Numbered from the stretch's first letter, positions 27,741 to 37,400 are shown. The stretch is DNA of 64,000 nucleotides from Terricaulis silvestris (GCF_009792355.1 NZ_CP047045.1:3746501-3810500); one strand, 5' to 3'. Numbers and translations: made by a program. Notes: generated from the sequence alone by a model not told the origin.

Positions 27741-28205
27741 GTGTTTAAAGGGTCTACATGGGTGATCGCGGGAGCCGCCGTCTTGGCGTCGGCCGGCGTC
27801 GCGCATGCTCAGGACCGCGCTCCGGTCGCCCCAGTGACTGCGCCAGGCGTGTCCGCCCCCTCGTCGGCGGTACCTTGGTACCAGCGCTTTACCACCTCTA
27901 GCGGCGTCACCGAACAGATCACCGGCGAGAGCGAGAACGACCGCTTGCTCGCCCCGGCGTGGACGCTGAACCAGCGTTGGGGTGTGACCCTGGATGTCCG
28001 CGAGGCCGAGCGTATCGAGCGCCTGCCAGAAGTCAGCCGCGGCGATCAGGCGTCTGTGGGCGCCTATTACCAGTTCACACCGAGCATGCGCGTGGGTGGT
28101 CAGTTGAGCGTCGAGACGCCGGATACGGCGCCGATCACAGCGCAGCCGCAAGAGCACGAAGAGCCGAACGCTGGCGTTCGGATCGAGTCGGCGTTCCGCT
28201 TCTAA
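27741..28205 (+). CDS. ntrZ: NtrZ-type periplasmic regulatory protein
   Basis: A 154-residue secreted protein: GTG start, signal peptide ending AGVAHAQ, then WYQRFTTSSGVTEQITGES and a C-terminal beta-rich NAGVRIESAFRF tail. This pattern recalls NtrZ of Caulobacter, a small periplasmic protein that restrains the NtrY sensor kinase. The partner genes ntrY-ntrX are not in the window. A -10-like TATATT lies about 40 bp upstream, in the 263-bp divergent gap shared with the DUF3576 gene. The stop overlaps the convergent ThiE-like stop by 4 nt. Confidence 0.75.
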   Translation: MFKGSTWVIAGAAVLASAGVAHAQDRAPVAPVTAPGVSAPSSAVPWYQRFTTSSGVTEQITGESENDRLLAPAWTLNQRWGVTLDVREAERIERLPEVSRGDQASVGAYYQFTPSMRVGGQLSVETPDTAPITAQPQEHEEPNAGVRIESAFRF

Positions 28206-28792
28206 GCATTCATCAGAGCATCAATTGCAGCGACGCCGGCGAAACCGCGTCCAGCGAGTAGCCGTGCATTGTGCGCGGTGACGCCGCCCAGTGCGATCAC
28301 GGGAATGGCGCTGCGTTGTGCAAGTTGGCTGGCGCGGAAAACGCCGAGCGGCTCGCGCCGCAGCTTGCTGCGTGTGGGAAAGACGGGACTGAGTATGCAC
28401 GCATCGGCGCCGCATGCGGCGGCGCGGGCGATGGCGTCAACGTTATGCGCGGCTGCGATTATGAGACCTGGTCCGTCGCGCGCGAGGATGCGTGTCTCCG
28501 GCCAGTGCACACCGGCGCCGACGCGGCGTGCCAGTTCGGGATCCGCCGCGATCAACAGAATGAGCGCCCGGGACCGGCAAATCGCGGCGAGTTGGCGCGC
28601 GATGTGCGCACGGTCGGTTGCACCGAAATGGCGATAAACCACGGCTGTGCCGCGCGGCAGCCGCTTGGCGGCGGCCACTGGATCGGGCGTGCGCTTTGGA
28701 TCGGTCAAGAAAAACAGTGCTGGAATCGCCGGGCTGCCCGCGGCGCGGTTGAGCCGGCGCGCCAGCGCGGCTAGCTGATAAGGCGAACCCAT
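28202..28792 (-). CDS. Thiamine-phosphate synthase-like protein (ThiE/TenI family)
   Basis: A 196-residue TIM-barrel protein of the ThiE/TenI type. Visible motifs are LFFLTDPKRTPDP, GVHWPE (the GVHLGQ loop), CILSPVFPTRSK (phosphate/pyrophosphate loop) and IPVIALGGV. ThiE couples HMP-PP and thiazole phosphate; TenI relatives instead aromatise the thiazole tautomer. Missing thiamine neighbours leave the exact reaction open. Its ATG overlaps the ATG of the divergent yggS gene. Confidence 0.82.
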   Translation of the reverse strand: MGSPYQLAALARRLNRAAGSPAIPALFFLTDPKRTPDPVAAAKRLPRGTAVVYRHFGATDRAHIARQLAAICRSRALILLIAADPELARRVGAGVHWPETRILARDGPGLIIAAAHNVDAIARAAACGADACILSPVFPTRSKLRREPLGVFRASQLAQRSAIPVIALGGVTAHNARLLAGRGFAGVAAIDALMNA

Positions 28793-29468
28793 GAGCGCTT
28801 CTTACTCCGACGTCGCCGCTTCACGCGCCGAGATTCTCGCGCGGATAGCGGCTGCCGCGAAAGCGGTGGGACGTGCGGCGGACGCCGTTGGTCTGGTCGC
28901 GGTGTCGAAGCTGCAGCCGGATGAGCGCGTCGACGCGGCGTTAGCGGCAGGGCTGCGCCTGTTCGGTGAGAACCGGGTCCAGGAAGCGCAAGCGCGCTGG
29001 GTCGATCGACGTGGCCAGTTCGATGCTTTGCGCCTGCGTCTGATTGGGCCGTTGCAGAGCAACAAGGCCGAGGACGCGGTGCGCTTGTTCGATGCGATCG
29101 ATGTGCTCGATCGCCCGAAGCTTGCCGCTGCGATTGCAGGCGCCGCGCAGAAGGTGGGGCGGTGTCCCGAGTTGCTGGTGCAGGTGAATACCGGCGAGGA
29201 GCCGCAAAAGGCCGGAATCGCACCGCCCGAAGCGGACGCTTTCATCAAGGAAGCGCGCGAAACCTACGGGCTCCCCGTCGTCGGCCTGATGTGCATTCCG
29301 CCTCTGGAGGAGGAGCCGGCGATGCACTTCGCGCTCTTGGCGAAGATCGCCGCGCGCAACGGATTGGCTGAGCTCAGCATGGGGATGAGCGACGATTTCG
29401 AGACGGCCATCCGCTTTGGCGCGACGCAAGTGCGCGTCGGATCAGCGCTTTTCGGCGCCCGGGTTTAG
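28791..29468 (+). CDS. yggS: YggS-family PLP homeostasis protein
   Basis: A 225-residue single-domain fold-type III PLP protein, non-catalytic, that buffers pyridoxal phosphate. VGLVAVSKLQP carries the PLP lysine (about residue 43), FGENRVQEAQAR and LIGPLQSNKAE follow, and VQVNTGEEPQKAG and LSMGMSDDFETAIRFGATQVRVGSALFG complete the signature. An AAGGCG ribosome binding site lies 7 nt before the ATG. Divergent start codons with the ThiE-like gene share 2 bp. Confidence 0.94.
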   Translation: MSASYSDVAASRAEILARIAAAAKAVGRAADAVGLVAVSKLQPDERVDAALAAGLRLFGENRVQEAQARWVDRRGQFDALRLRLIGPLQSNKAEDAVRLFDAIDVLDRPKLAAAIAGAAQKVGRCPELLVQVNTGEEPQKAGIAPPEADAFIKEARETYGLPVVGLMCIPPLEEEPAMHFALLAKIAARNGLAELSMGMSDDFETAIRFGATQVRVGSALFGARV

Positions 29469-29517
29469 GCGACAGTCATTCCCTAGTGCATACCTTGTCC
29501 TGTAAGCTGGGGCGGAC

Positions 29518-30207
29518 ATGACGCGCGAAACCACTATCCTGATCATCGATGACGATACCGACCTCCGCCAGGCGCTGGTGGAGCAGTTCGATCTTGAGCC
29601 CGGTTTTGGCGGCGTCGGCGCGGCGAACGCGGCCGAAGGCCTCGCGGCCGCCGAGAGCGAAAAGCCGGCCGTGATCGTGCTCGATGTGAGCCTGCCGGAC
29701 ATGGACGGGTTCGACGCGTGTCGGAAATTGCGCGAGCAGGGCGTCAAGGCGCCAATCATCATGCTAACGGGCGCGGCGCAGGAAGAAGAGCACCAGGTGC
29801 AAGGCCTCGACGCCGGCGCCAACGATTACGTGCTGAAGCCGTTCAAGTTCTCGGTGCTGCTGGCGCGCATACGCGCGCACTTGCGCAGCCACGAAGCCAG
29901 CGAAGACGCGGTCTATCGCATTGGGCCGTACGAGTTTCGTCCGTCGATGCGGGTGCTGGTCGATCAGACGCAGAAGAAAGTACGGCTGACCGACAAGGAA
30001 ACCTCGATCCTGCGCTACCTCTATCGCTCCGGCGAAAAGCCGGTCGGGCGCGAGGAGCTGCTGCGCGAAGTGTGGGGCTACAACTCCAACGTCACCACGC
30101 ACACGCTGGAAACGCACATCTATCGCCTGCGCCAGAAGATCGAGCCGGACGCGCAGAGCCCAAAACTGCTGATCACCGAAACCGGCGGGTATCGGTTGCA
30201 GGTTTGA
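29518..30207 (+). CDS. OmpR/PhoB-family response regulator
   Basis: A 229-residue two-domain regulator. The receiver domain has DDDTD (residues 11-15), the phospho-acceptor Asp in VIVLDVSLPDMDG (about 62), LTGAA and LKPF. The C-terminal winged helix includes LTDKETSILRYLYRSGEKPVGREELLREVWGYN and THTLETHIYRLRQKIEPD. No sensor kinase gene is adjacent, so it is an orphan in this window; its targets are unknown. Confidence 0.92.
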   Translation: MTRETTILIIDDDTDLRQALVEQFDLEPGFGGVGAANAAEGLAAAESEKPAVIVLDVSLPDMDGFDACRKLREQGVKAPIIMLTGAAQEEEHQVQGLDAGANDYVLKPFKFSVLLARIRAHLRSHEASEDAVYRIGPYEFRPSMRVLVDQTQKKVRLTDKETSILRYLYRSGEKPVGREELLREVWGYNSNVTTHTLETHIYRLRQKIEPDAQSPKLLITETGGYRLQV

Positions 30208-30288
30208 TTCAGTGCGAGCACTGATTAACCGCGTCGGCTGCCGCAACTCTTAAATATGCCTTGCTAGCGTGCTCCTTGGAGCATCGGC

Positions 30289-31401
30289 ATGAAACGCTTT
30301 TTGGCGGCGATGGTGGTGGTTGGCGCACTGAGCGCCACGACGCCCGCGTCCGCGGATGAATTGTGGATGTACGGCGCGGTGGTCTGCCAGGGCGACCGCG
30401 CGATGGTGCGTTTCGCCGCTGCCTACAATGAAACTGCGCCGGTGTTTTCGGCGCCACCCGCCGCGGTCGATCGCGGACTCTCCAGAATTGCGATTCGTGA
30501 TCCCTCTACTTGCACGTTCGATGACGGTCGCGTCGTTCACCTCGCTCACACCATGCTCGCGGATGCGACCCCGTACGGAATGGCTGGCGGGATTTCCTCG
30601 AACGTCTTTACCCTCAGCATCGGCGATCGCGTGCTTTATCGACGCGATGCGATCTGGCGGACCAGAGAGCCATTTCAGACGCTCGCCACCGTCATCATCG
30701 AGCCGGAGCGCGTGCTGGAGTGCCGCTACACCGAAGGTAGCTTAGAGCCCGAGCAGCCTGGCCGGCCGCAAACCTGCACGAACGCGTCGCAGCGCTTGGC
30801 GGGTCTCGAACCAGACCGTTCGCGCGGCGCGCCGGGGACGCTGCATCTCGAACGGTCAGCGCCGGGTGAGGAGGGTTTCTGCCGCGCGCTCGTTGTGCCG
30901 GCGGCGCGGCTATTCAGCTCGCCACTGGATGCCTGGCCCGCGTTCGTGAGCAGCTTGCCCGCGGAGATGATCGTGGATCGAGAAGACGCAAGATATCGCT
31001 TGAGGGATAAATTGCTCGCGGACGGCTTTGATCTCGACAATGACGGCGTTCACGACCGTCCGGTCTTGATCGAGAGCGAGGGTAATTACATCGACGCGGC
31101 ATATTGGGCGTTGCCGCCACGGCCGGTGCGAGAACGAAGGATCATGCGCGCCGACGCGCACGACTTCACCGACAATGTCGATACGCTCCGTGCCGAAGGC
31201 TGGCGCGTCTTTGCTGGGGACCAAACCACGTACGGTGAAATCCGCTACGTGACGTTGACGCCGATCTTTCGCTTCGGCGACACCTATTTTCACGCGCGTT
31301 GGGCTGTTCCGAACCAGCCGCTCAGCGACCTTGTCATGCGGCCAGGGCCAGATGGCGGCATGGACGAGGTTTGCGTCTTCACGGTCGTCCCGGCGCTCTA
31401 A
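30289..31401 (+). CDS. Secreted hypothetical protein
   Basis: A 370-residue protein with a signal peptide MKRFLAAMVVVGALSATTPASA before DELW, so it is probably periplasmic. Six cysteines (CQGDR, TCTF, ECRY, TCTN, FCRA, VCVF) could pair as disulfides. The segment DGFDLDNDGVHDRPVLIES has EF-hand/dockerin-like acidic spacing but only one copy. No family is recognised. It has a GGAG ribosome binding site and normal codon use. Confidence 0.75.
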   Translation: MKRFLAAMVVVGALSATTPASADELWMYGAVVCQGDRAMVRFAAAYNETAPVFSAPPAAVDRGLSRIAIRDPSTCTFDDGRVVHLAHTMLADATPYGMAGGISSNVFTLSIGDRVLYRRDAIWRTREPFQTLATVIIEPERVLECRYTEGSLEPEQPGRPQTCTNASQRLAGLEPDRSRGAPGTLHLERSAPGEEGFCRALVVPAARLFSSPLDAWPAFVSSLPAEMIVDREDARYRLRDKLLADGFDLDNDGVHDRPVLIESEGNYIDAAYWALPPRPVRERRIMRADAHDFTDNVDTLRAEGWRVFAGDQTTYGEIRYVTLTPIFRFGDTYFHARWAVPNQPLSDLVMRPGPDGGMDEVCVFTVVPAL

Positions 31402-31412
31402 ACGGCGCGCCG

Positions 31413-32186
31413 CTAGCCGAGTTTGGCGAAGTCCGGTGGGCGGCGTTCGAGGAAGGCGGCGAAGGCTTCCGCGGCTTCAGCCGATTTGAGTCGCTCGCCG
31501 AACAGTTTGCCCTCTTCATTCATGCGCTCACTCAACGCGGCGCGATTGCGCATTAGGTTCTTGGTGAGCCGCAGCGATTCCGCTGGCTTCTTTGTCAACG
31601 CCACGGCGGCCGAGCGTGCGCGTGTTTCCACTTCGGCGGAGGGCAACGCAGCGTTGGCGATGCCGAAAGCAGCGGCATCCGCGCCGCTCAACGGTTCGCA
31701 CAAGCCGAGCAGCGCGAAGGCGCGGGCGTGGCCGATGCGGGCGGGGAGCGTGAGGCTGGAGGCGTTCTCCGGCACGAGGCCGAGGTCCGTGAACGGCGTT
31801 GTGAGTTTGGCGCTTTCGGCGACGTAAACCAGATCGCACTGGAGCAGCATCGTCACACCCACGCCGACGGCGTTGCCTTGCACGGCGGCGACCACCGGCT
31901 TCTCCGCTTCGATCATGCGCCGCAGGAAGCGCTCAACATGGCGCGGGCCGCTGACGGACCCAGCATTCTGCGCCGCGAAATCCATCAGGTCGTTGCCGGC
32001 AGTGAAGAAATCGCCGGCGGCGGTGAAGAGGATGGCGCGCACGGCCTTGTCTGCTGCGGCGCTCTCCAGCGCATCGGCCATCGCGCCGTACATGGCGTTG
32101 GTGATGGCGTTCTTTTTGGCCGGGCGGTTGAAGCGGATTTCCAACACCGCGCCGTCGCGCGTGACCAGGATGTGTTCGTCGCTCAT
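31413..32186 (-). CDS. Enoyl-CoA hydratase/isomerase family protein
   Basis: A 257-residue crotonase-fold enzyme. ILFTAAGDFFTAGNDLMDF forms the CoA-binding oxyanion region, AAVQGNAVGVGVTMLLQCDLVYVAESAKLTTPFTDLGLVPENAS carries one acidic residue in PEN, as in delta3,delta2-enoyl-CoA isomerases, rather than the two glutamates of true hydratases. The reaction is therefore probably isomerisation or another crotonase activity on acyl-CoA. It converges with the secreted protein gene. Confidence 0.88.
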   Translation of the reverse strand: MSDEHILVTRDGAVLEIRFNRPAKKNAITNAMYGAMADALESAAADKAVRAILFTAAGDFFTAGNDLMDFAAQNAGSVSGPRHVERFLRRMIEAEKPVVAAVQGNAVGVGVTMLLQCDLVYVAESAKLTTPFTDLGLVPENASSLTLPARIGHARAFALLGLCEPLSGADAAAFGIANAALPSAEVETRARSAAVALTKKPAESLRLTKNLMRNRAALSERMNEEGKLFGERLKSAEAAEAFAAFLERRPPDFAKLG

Positions 32187-32267
32187 GGGTAGGGCCTCCG
32201 AGCGAGTTTCTACACTGCGCCTTCAATCACCGCGAGGATGCGCCGTTAGGTCAGGTGTTGGAAAGCT

Positions 32268-32314
32268 GGAGCGCGCGCCTCCCGGCGCGCATGCGGGCCG
32301 GAGGCCCGCGCTCC
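32268..32314 (-). repeat. 47-bp double-hairpin REP element, copy 2
   Basis: Exact reverse complement of 15211-15257 over all 47 bp, with looser similarity on one flank (AACCTGC versus AACTTAC). It lies between the crotonase gene and pckG, immediately after the pckG stop. Confidence 0.85.
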
Positions 32315-32328
32315 AACCTGCAAACAGT

Positions 32329-34227
32329 TTAGTTGGCGTTCGCTTCTTTCGCGGTAGCGCGCGGTTGGCTGACGCCACGCGCAGCGGCGGCGCGCATCGG
32401 CGTGCCGGCCTTGGCGGCGCCGAGGCGATTCACCAGCGCGGCGTACTCGTCCCACAGCCGTTGCGGCAGACGATCGCCGAACTTTTCGTAGTGGCCGGGG
32501 ATCAGGTCAGCCTCTTCCGCCCAGACGTCGAGATCGACGCTGGTCAGCGTGTCCATCGCTTCGTCGCTGATGGTGAGGCCGCTGACATCAAGAGCGCCTT
32601 TGGTCGGCACGAAGCCGATCGCGGTTTCCTTCGCTTCGGCATTGCCATCAAGACGGTCGGAGATCCACTTCAGCACGCGGGCGTTGTCGCCGAAGCCCGG
32701 CCAGATGAACTTGCCGTCGGCGCCTTTGCGGAACCAGTTGACGAAGAAAATCTTCGGCAGCTGCGCGCCGTTGGTTTCGCCGACCTTCAGCCAATGCGCG
32801 AAGTAGTCGCCCATGTGGTAGCCGCAGAACGGCAGCATCGCGAACGGATCGCGGCGGAGTTCGCCGACTTTGTTTTCCGCGGCGGCCGTACCTTCGCTGG
32901 CGACGTTCGACGCCAAGAACACGCCATGCGCCCAGTCGAACGCTTCGGTCACGAGCGGCACGGCGCTGGCGCGACGGCCGCCAAAGAGAATGGCGTCGAT
33001 CGGCACGCCTTTCGGGTCTTCCCACTCCGGCGCGATCACCGGGCATTGGCCGGCGGGCACGGCGAAGCGCGAGTTCGGATGCGCGGCCGGAAATTTGGAA
33101 TCAGGCATCCAGCGATTGCCTTGCCAGTCGGTGATGCCGGCCGGCGGCGGTTCGCTCAAACCTTCCCACCACACATCGCCGCTATCCGTGAGCGCGACGT
33201 TGGTGAAGACGGTGTTGGCGAAAAGCGTATCGAGCGCGCTCTTGTTGGTCTTGGAGCCCGTTCCGGGCGCGACGCCGAAAAAGCCGGCTTCCGGGTTGAT
33301 CGCGTAGAGACGGCCATCGTCGCCGTACCGCATCCAGCAAATGTCGTCGCCGATGGTCTCGGCTTTCCAGCCGGGAATAGTCGGCTGCAGCATGGCCAAG
33401 TTGGTCTTGCCGCACGCCGACGGGAAGGCGGCGGCGATGTACTTGTGCGCGCCCTTTGGGTTGGTGAGCTTCAAGATGAGCATGTGCTCGGCGAGCCAAC
33501 CCTCATCCCGCGCCATCACCGAAGCGATACGCAGCGCAAAGCACTTCTTGCCGAGCAGCGCGTTGCCGCCGTAGCCCGAGCCGTAGCTCCAGATTTCGCG
33601 TGTTTCGGGGAAATGGACGATCCACTTCTCTTCGTTGCACGGCCACGGCACATCCTTCTGGCCGGCCGCGAGCGGCGCGCCGAGCGTGTGAACGGCCGGA
33701 ACGAAGAAGCCGTCTTCGCCAAGCTGATCGAGCGCGCCTTTGCCCATGCGGGTCATGATGCGCATCGAGACGGCGACGTAGCCGGAATCGGTGATCTCAA
33801 CGCCGAGCTGGCTGATCTTGGAGCCCAGCGGTCCCATGCAGAACGGCACCACGTACATGGTCCGGCCGCGCATGCAGCCATCAAACAGGCCAGCGAGCTT
33901 GGTGCGCATCTCGGCGGGCGCGATCCAATTGTTGGTCGGGCCGGCGTCGGCTTCGTCTTGGCTGCAGATGTAAGTTTGCTTTTCGACGCGGGCGACGTCC
34001 TTCGGATCCGACGCGGCGTAGAACGAATTCGGACGCACTTCCGGGTTGAGCTGCTTCAGCGTGCCCGCCGCAACCAAGTCCTTGGTCAGCCGATGCCACT
34101 CGATTTCCGAGCCATCGCACCAATAGACGCGGTCCGGCTTGGCCAGCGCGGCGATCTCTTCGACCCAAGCAACGAGCTTCTTGTGGTTGGTCGGCGCTGG
34201 ATGCAGGCCTGGAATATTTGCGGACAC
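32329..34227 (-). CDS. pckG: Phosphoenolpyruvate carboxykinase (GTP)
   Basis: Converts oxaloacetate and GTP to PEP, CO2 and GDP in gluconeogenesis. About 632 residues, usual for the GTP type. The kinase P-loop [12 protein letters not shown] (with the reactive Cys of the GTP family) lies near residue 275, the [16 protein letters not shown] segment before it, and [10 protein letters not shown] and FGGRRAS after. I prefer the GTG at 34227 ([12 protein letters not shown]) because GGAGGA sits 4 nt upstream of it; a GTG at 34239 would place that sequence inside the gene. Confidence 0.95.
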   Translation of the reverse strand: MSANIPGLHPAPTNHKKLVAWVEEIAALAKPDRVYWCDGSEIEWHRLTKDLVAAGTLKQLNPEVRPNSFYAASDPKDVARVEKQTYICSQDEADAGPTNNWIAPAEMRTKLAGLFDGCMRGRTMYVVPFCMGPLGSKISQLGVEITDSGYVAVSMRIMTRMGKGALDQLGEDGFFVPAVHTLGAPLAAGQKDVPWPCNEEKWIVHFPETREIWSYGSGYGGNALLGKKCFALRIASVMARDEGWLAEHMLILKLTNPKGAHKYIAAAFPSACGKTNLAMLQPTIPGWKAETIGDDICWMRYGDDGRLYAINPEAGFFGVAPGTGSKTNKSALDTLFANTVFTNVALTDSGDVWWEGLSEPPPAGITDWQGNRWMPDSKFPAAHPNSRFAVPAGQCPVIAPEWEDPKGVPIDAILFGGRRASAVPLVTEAFDWAHGVFLASNVASEGTAAAENKVGELRRDPFAMLPFCGYHMGDYFAHWLKVGETNGAQLPKIFFVNWFRKGADGKFIWPGFGDNARVLKWISDRLDGNAEAKETAIGFVPTKGALDVSGLTISDEAMDTLTSVDLDVWAEEADLIPGHYEKFGDRLPQRLWDEYAALVNRLGAAKAGTPMRAAAARGVSQPRATAKEANAN

Positions 34228-34429
34228 GGAATCCTCCACGGCGTCGCGGCTCGAAGTGGCGCGGCGCTCGGTCTTTGACGCCCAAAATGTGTGAGCGCGG
34301 CTTTATGTCAAACGTGTTCTACGGACCACTGTGACAGGGCCGCGCATTCGCCTTTGCCACCGGTAGCAATCGCCTTTGCGGGGCAGAATTGCCGTAGCGG
34401 TTAGCTCCCGAAGGAATGACCCTGGAACG

Positions 34430-36268
34430 TTAAGCACGAAGCCGGCTGGCCGCCCATTCGTTCATGATGGCGTCGAGAACCGAAAGCGGCACCGCGCCAT
34501 TGCCCAGCATGGTGTCGTGGAAACCCTTCAGGTCGAACCGCGCGCCTAGCGTGTTCTGCGCCGTCTCACGCATGCGGTTGATGGCCTGGCGCCCGACCAT
34601 GTAGCTGCAGGCCTGCCCCGGCCACACGCTGTAGCGCTCGATCTCAGTGGCGACGGATGTTTCGAGATCGCCGGTGGCTTGCATCATGGATTGGATTGCT
34701 TGTTCGCGAGTCCAGCGCTTCGCGTGCATGCCGGTGTCAACGACGAGACGCGAGGCGCGGAATGTCATCGATTGCAAATAGCCCAAACGGCCAAGCGGAT
34801 TATCGGCATAGACGCCGAGTTCGTCCGCGAGCTGTTCGGCGTAAAGCCCCCAGCCTTCGCTGAACGCGCTGAAGCCCAGCAGCGCACTCCGGATGAAGGG
34901 GATCGAGCCGGATTCCTGTTGGATCGAGATCTGCCAGTGATGGCCTGGTACGCCCTCGTGGTAGCTCAGCGTCGGCAGTGAGAACTTCGGCCATTCGCGC
35001 GTGTCGCGCAGGTTGATGTAATAGGCGCCGGGGCGTGATCCATCGAGCGAGGCGCGCTCGTAATAGCCGCCTGGCGCACCCGCTTCAGTGGTGACCGGCA
35101 CGCGGCGGATTTCGAGCGGCGCTTGCGCCAGCGTGGTGAACGCGTTCGGCATCAGCGCGGTGACGGCTTGGATCTGCACGTTGAGATCGGCCAGCAACTG
35201 CGTGCGGCCGGTGTCGTTATTCGGATAAAGCTGCTCTGGGCGGCGCGAGAGCGCTTGGATGCGCTGCGCCACGGTGCCTTGCGTCATGTTCTGACGCTGC
35301 AGGATGGCTTCCATTTCGCTGGTGTATTGCGCGACAAGATCGACGCCCACGTCGTGGATTTCATCCGGCGTCATCGATGTTGTGGTGCGCTGACGCAGCG
35401 AGACCGCGTACATTTCCGCGCCCTGGTTCAGCCGCCACACGCCAGCGTCATGCGGCGCGCGCGCGCGAATGGCGCGCAGCGCATCGATTTGGCGCTGATA
35501 CGCGGGCAGAATCTGATCGCGCACGGCGGTTTCGGCGCGGGTAAGATATCCGGCGCGATCGGCTTCCGGAATCTCGCTGACTTCAGGCAAGCGTCGCACC
35601 AGCGACTGCACCAGCACGGTTTGCGCCGGTGCAGCTCGTGCGAATTGGTTGAGCTGCGTGATGGCTTTGTCGATCGCAAAGTCTGGAGGGATGACGCCGG
35701 TGGTGGCATCGGCCGCGATGATGGCGGTGTCCTGATCGAGTTGGCGGACGTATTCGCCTAGGCGCGCGATGTAGGCTTCCGTTTCGTCGCGCGTGGTCAG
35801 CGGATGCTGGTTGTCCATGAAATCCGGCACAGAGGTGTAGGCGCCGGTGAGTTGGGTGACGACATAGGGCGCGCCGGCGCCGCTGCCGATTTCATATGTT
35901 GATGTGGCGACGGAGTTTTCGAACGAGGTTTTGACGACATCGAGCGTCACCGCGTCTTGTGGCGCCAGCCGGGCGCGATCGAGCGCATTGAGATCGCGCA
36001 GGGCTGTTTCCAGAATGCCGCGATAACGCCGCGCGCCTTCTTTGGAATCATCGCTCAATTTGTCGATGAAGCGCCCGCCAGCCTGTTCTTCAGTCACGCC
36101 CAGCGCGGTGCAGCGCTCCGGGGATTCCTGCAGGATTTGAGTGGAGACCCGGTCGAGGATCGTAGTGAGTTGCGCGCCTTGATCGCCGGCGGGCTGTGCG
36201 CAGCCGGTCGAAAGAAGCGCAACGCCGGCGGCGCCGGCGCCGAGAACGGCGCGTCGTGTCGTGTTCAT
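34430..36268 (-). CDS. DUF885 family lipoprotein, probable metallo-hydrolase
   Basis: A 612-residue protein. The N-terminus MNTTRRAVLGAGAAGVALLSTGC combines a Tat-like RR with a lipobox Cys, so it is probably exported to the periplasmic face. The DUF885 core has LSYHEGVPGHHWQ near residue 440, an HExxxxHH zinc-site-like motif, then the GWGLYAEQLADELG segment with a third ligand candidate. Family members are thought to be peptidases; the substrate is unknown. The ATG at 36268 has GGGG 7 nt upstream. Confidence 0.88.
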   Translation of the reverse strand: MNTTRRAVLGAGAAGVALLSTGCAQPAGDQGAQLTTILDRVSTQILQESPERCTALGVTEEQAGGRFIDKLSDDSKEGARRYRGILETALRDLNALDRARLAPQDAVTLDVVKTSFENSVATSTYEIGSGAGAPYVVTQLTGAYTSVPDFMDNQHPLTTRDETEAYIARLGEYVRQLDQDTAIIAADATTGVIPPDFAIDKAITQLNQFARAAPAQTVLVQSLVRRLPEVSEIPEADRAGYLTRAETAVRDQILPAYQRQIDALRAIRARAPHDAGVWRLNQGAEMYAVSLRQRTTTSMTPDEIHDVGVDLVAQYTSEMEAILQRQNMTQGTVAQRIQALSRRPEQLYPNNDTGRTQLLADLNVQIQAVTALMPNAFTTLAQAPLEIRRVPVTTEAGAPGGYYERASLDGSRPGAYYINLRDTREWPKFSLPTLSYHEGVPGHHWQISIQQESGSIPFIRSALLGFSAFSEGWGLYAEQLADELGVYADNPLGRLGYLQSMTFRASRLVVDTGMHAKRWTREQAIQSMMQATGDLETSVATEIERYSVWPGQACSYMVGRQAINRMRETAQNTLGARFDLKGFHDTMLGNGAVPLSVLDAIMNEWAASRLRA

Positions 36269-36320
36269 TGGAATCCCCACTCCGAGTTCGGACGCAGTTT
36301 AGCGGGGGAAATGCGCGGAG

Positions 36321-37109
36321 CTAGAGTTTCAGCGCCGCAACCACGGGAACATGGTCGCTAGGCCGCTCCCAGGAGCGGACGGGAACATGGATGTGGAAAG
36401 CTTCCGCCTGTGAAACCGCTGCGATGTCCGAGGTGGCCCAGATGTGATCGAGGCGGCGACCGCGATTGTTCTTGGTCCAATCCGGGCTGCGATAGCTCCA
36501 CCAGGTGAAGAGCTTTTCAGGATCGGGCTTATGCAGCCGCGCCAGGTCGACAAAGCCGCCGAGATCGCGGACGGCGTTGAGGCGATCGGTTTCGCCGGGG
36601 GTGTGGGAGACGACATTGAGGAGCTGTCTGTGGCTCCATACGTCGAACTCACCGGGCGCGACGTTGAGATCGCCCACGAGCACCGTTGGCGTTTGGCCTT
36701 TGCGCTTTTTGTAGAGCGCTTTCATGCGGTCCAGCACTTTGAGTTTGTGCGCGAACTTGGGGTTGCTCAGATCGGGCAAATCCGCGCCGGCGGGGACGTA
36801 GAGATTGTGGATCTCGATGCCGTCGATTTTGGCCGCTGCGATGCGGGCTTCGCTCTTGGGACAGATCTTTGGGGCTTCGACGGGTTCCAGCTTCACACGT
36901 GAAACAATGGCGACACCGTGCCAGCCTTTTTGGCCGACGACGTGGATGTGTTTGTAGCCGGCTTGTTTGAACGCCTTCTCGGGAAACTCGCCATTACGGC
37001 ATTTGATTTCCTGGAGGCACAGAACGTCCGGCTTCGCCTCAGCTAAAAAGCGGCAAACGGTTTCGATGCGCAGCCTAACGGAATTGATGTTCCAGGTGGC
37101 GATTTTCAT
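36321..37109 (-). CDS. xthA: Exodeoxyribonuclease III
   Basis: A 262-residue AP endonuclease/3'-5' exonuclease for base-excision repair. MKIATWNINSVRLR, DVLCLQEIKC (catalytic Glu), NLYVPAG, VLVGDLNVAP (Asp/Asn pair), RRLDHIWAT and a terminal SDHVPVVA are all intact. The start is the canonical N-terminus. It lies downstream of a terminator-like hairpin, so it probably has its own promoter in the 37110-37143 gap. Confidence 0.95.
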   Translation of the reverse strand: MKIATWNINSVRLRIETVCRFLAEAKPDVLCLQEIKCRNGEFPEKAFKQAGYKHIHVVGQKGWHGVAIVSRVKLEPVEAPKICPKSEARIAAAKIDGIEIHNLYVPAGADLPDLSNPKFAHKLKVLDRMKALYKKRKGQTPTVLVGDLNVAPGEFDVWSHRQLLNVVSHTPGETDRLNAVRDLGGFVDLARLHKPDPEKLFTWWSYRSPDWTKNNRGRRLDHIWATSDIAAVSQAEAFHIHVPVRSWERPSDHVPVVAALKL

Positions 37110-37143
37110 GGGCGGGTTCTGGGGGGCCGGGGCCTGAAATGAA

Positions 37144-37176
37144 AGAGACCCGATCGCATTCAGCGACCGGGCCTCT
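37144..37176 (-). terminator. Hairpin terminator downstream of lolA
   Basis: 14-bp arms at 37144-37157 and 37163-37176. Two positions are A-C mismatches on the plus strand but G-U wobbles on the minus-strand RNA, so pairing is complete only in the lolA direction. It is followed by TTTCATTTC. The rest of the 37110-37400 gap shows only minor dyads (GCCGGCAGGGGATAACCGGC-like) and no gene. Confidence 0.65.
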
Positions 37177-37400
37177 CCGAGCGCCTTGAGGGAGGCGCAA
37201 TAAGAGCCGGCAGGGGATAACCGGCAGGCGGACGCCGCGCTGGATCCGTCAGCGGGGGGGACGACGCCAATCCAGGGGGATGTGCGGCGACCGCTGCGTT
37301 GTATGTACGCCACAGGGGCGAAAAAATCAAGGGCGGAACAGGAGAATGCTCTTGCCAGCGCAGTGCTGATTTGGGGTGCGCCGCAAATTACCGCAACGCG

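Noticed and set aside
31873-34278. Very long open frame (801 codons) on the plus strand
   Set aside because: It is antisense to the clear pckG and crotonase genes; high GC keeps antisense frames open. Its composition is Arg/His/Ala-rich with no family motif.
36893-36910. parS-like half site CACACGTGAAACAATGG near exonuclease III
   Set aside because: Only the right half matches; the left half is TTCA and it lies 33 kb from the origin.
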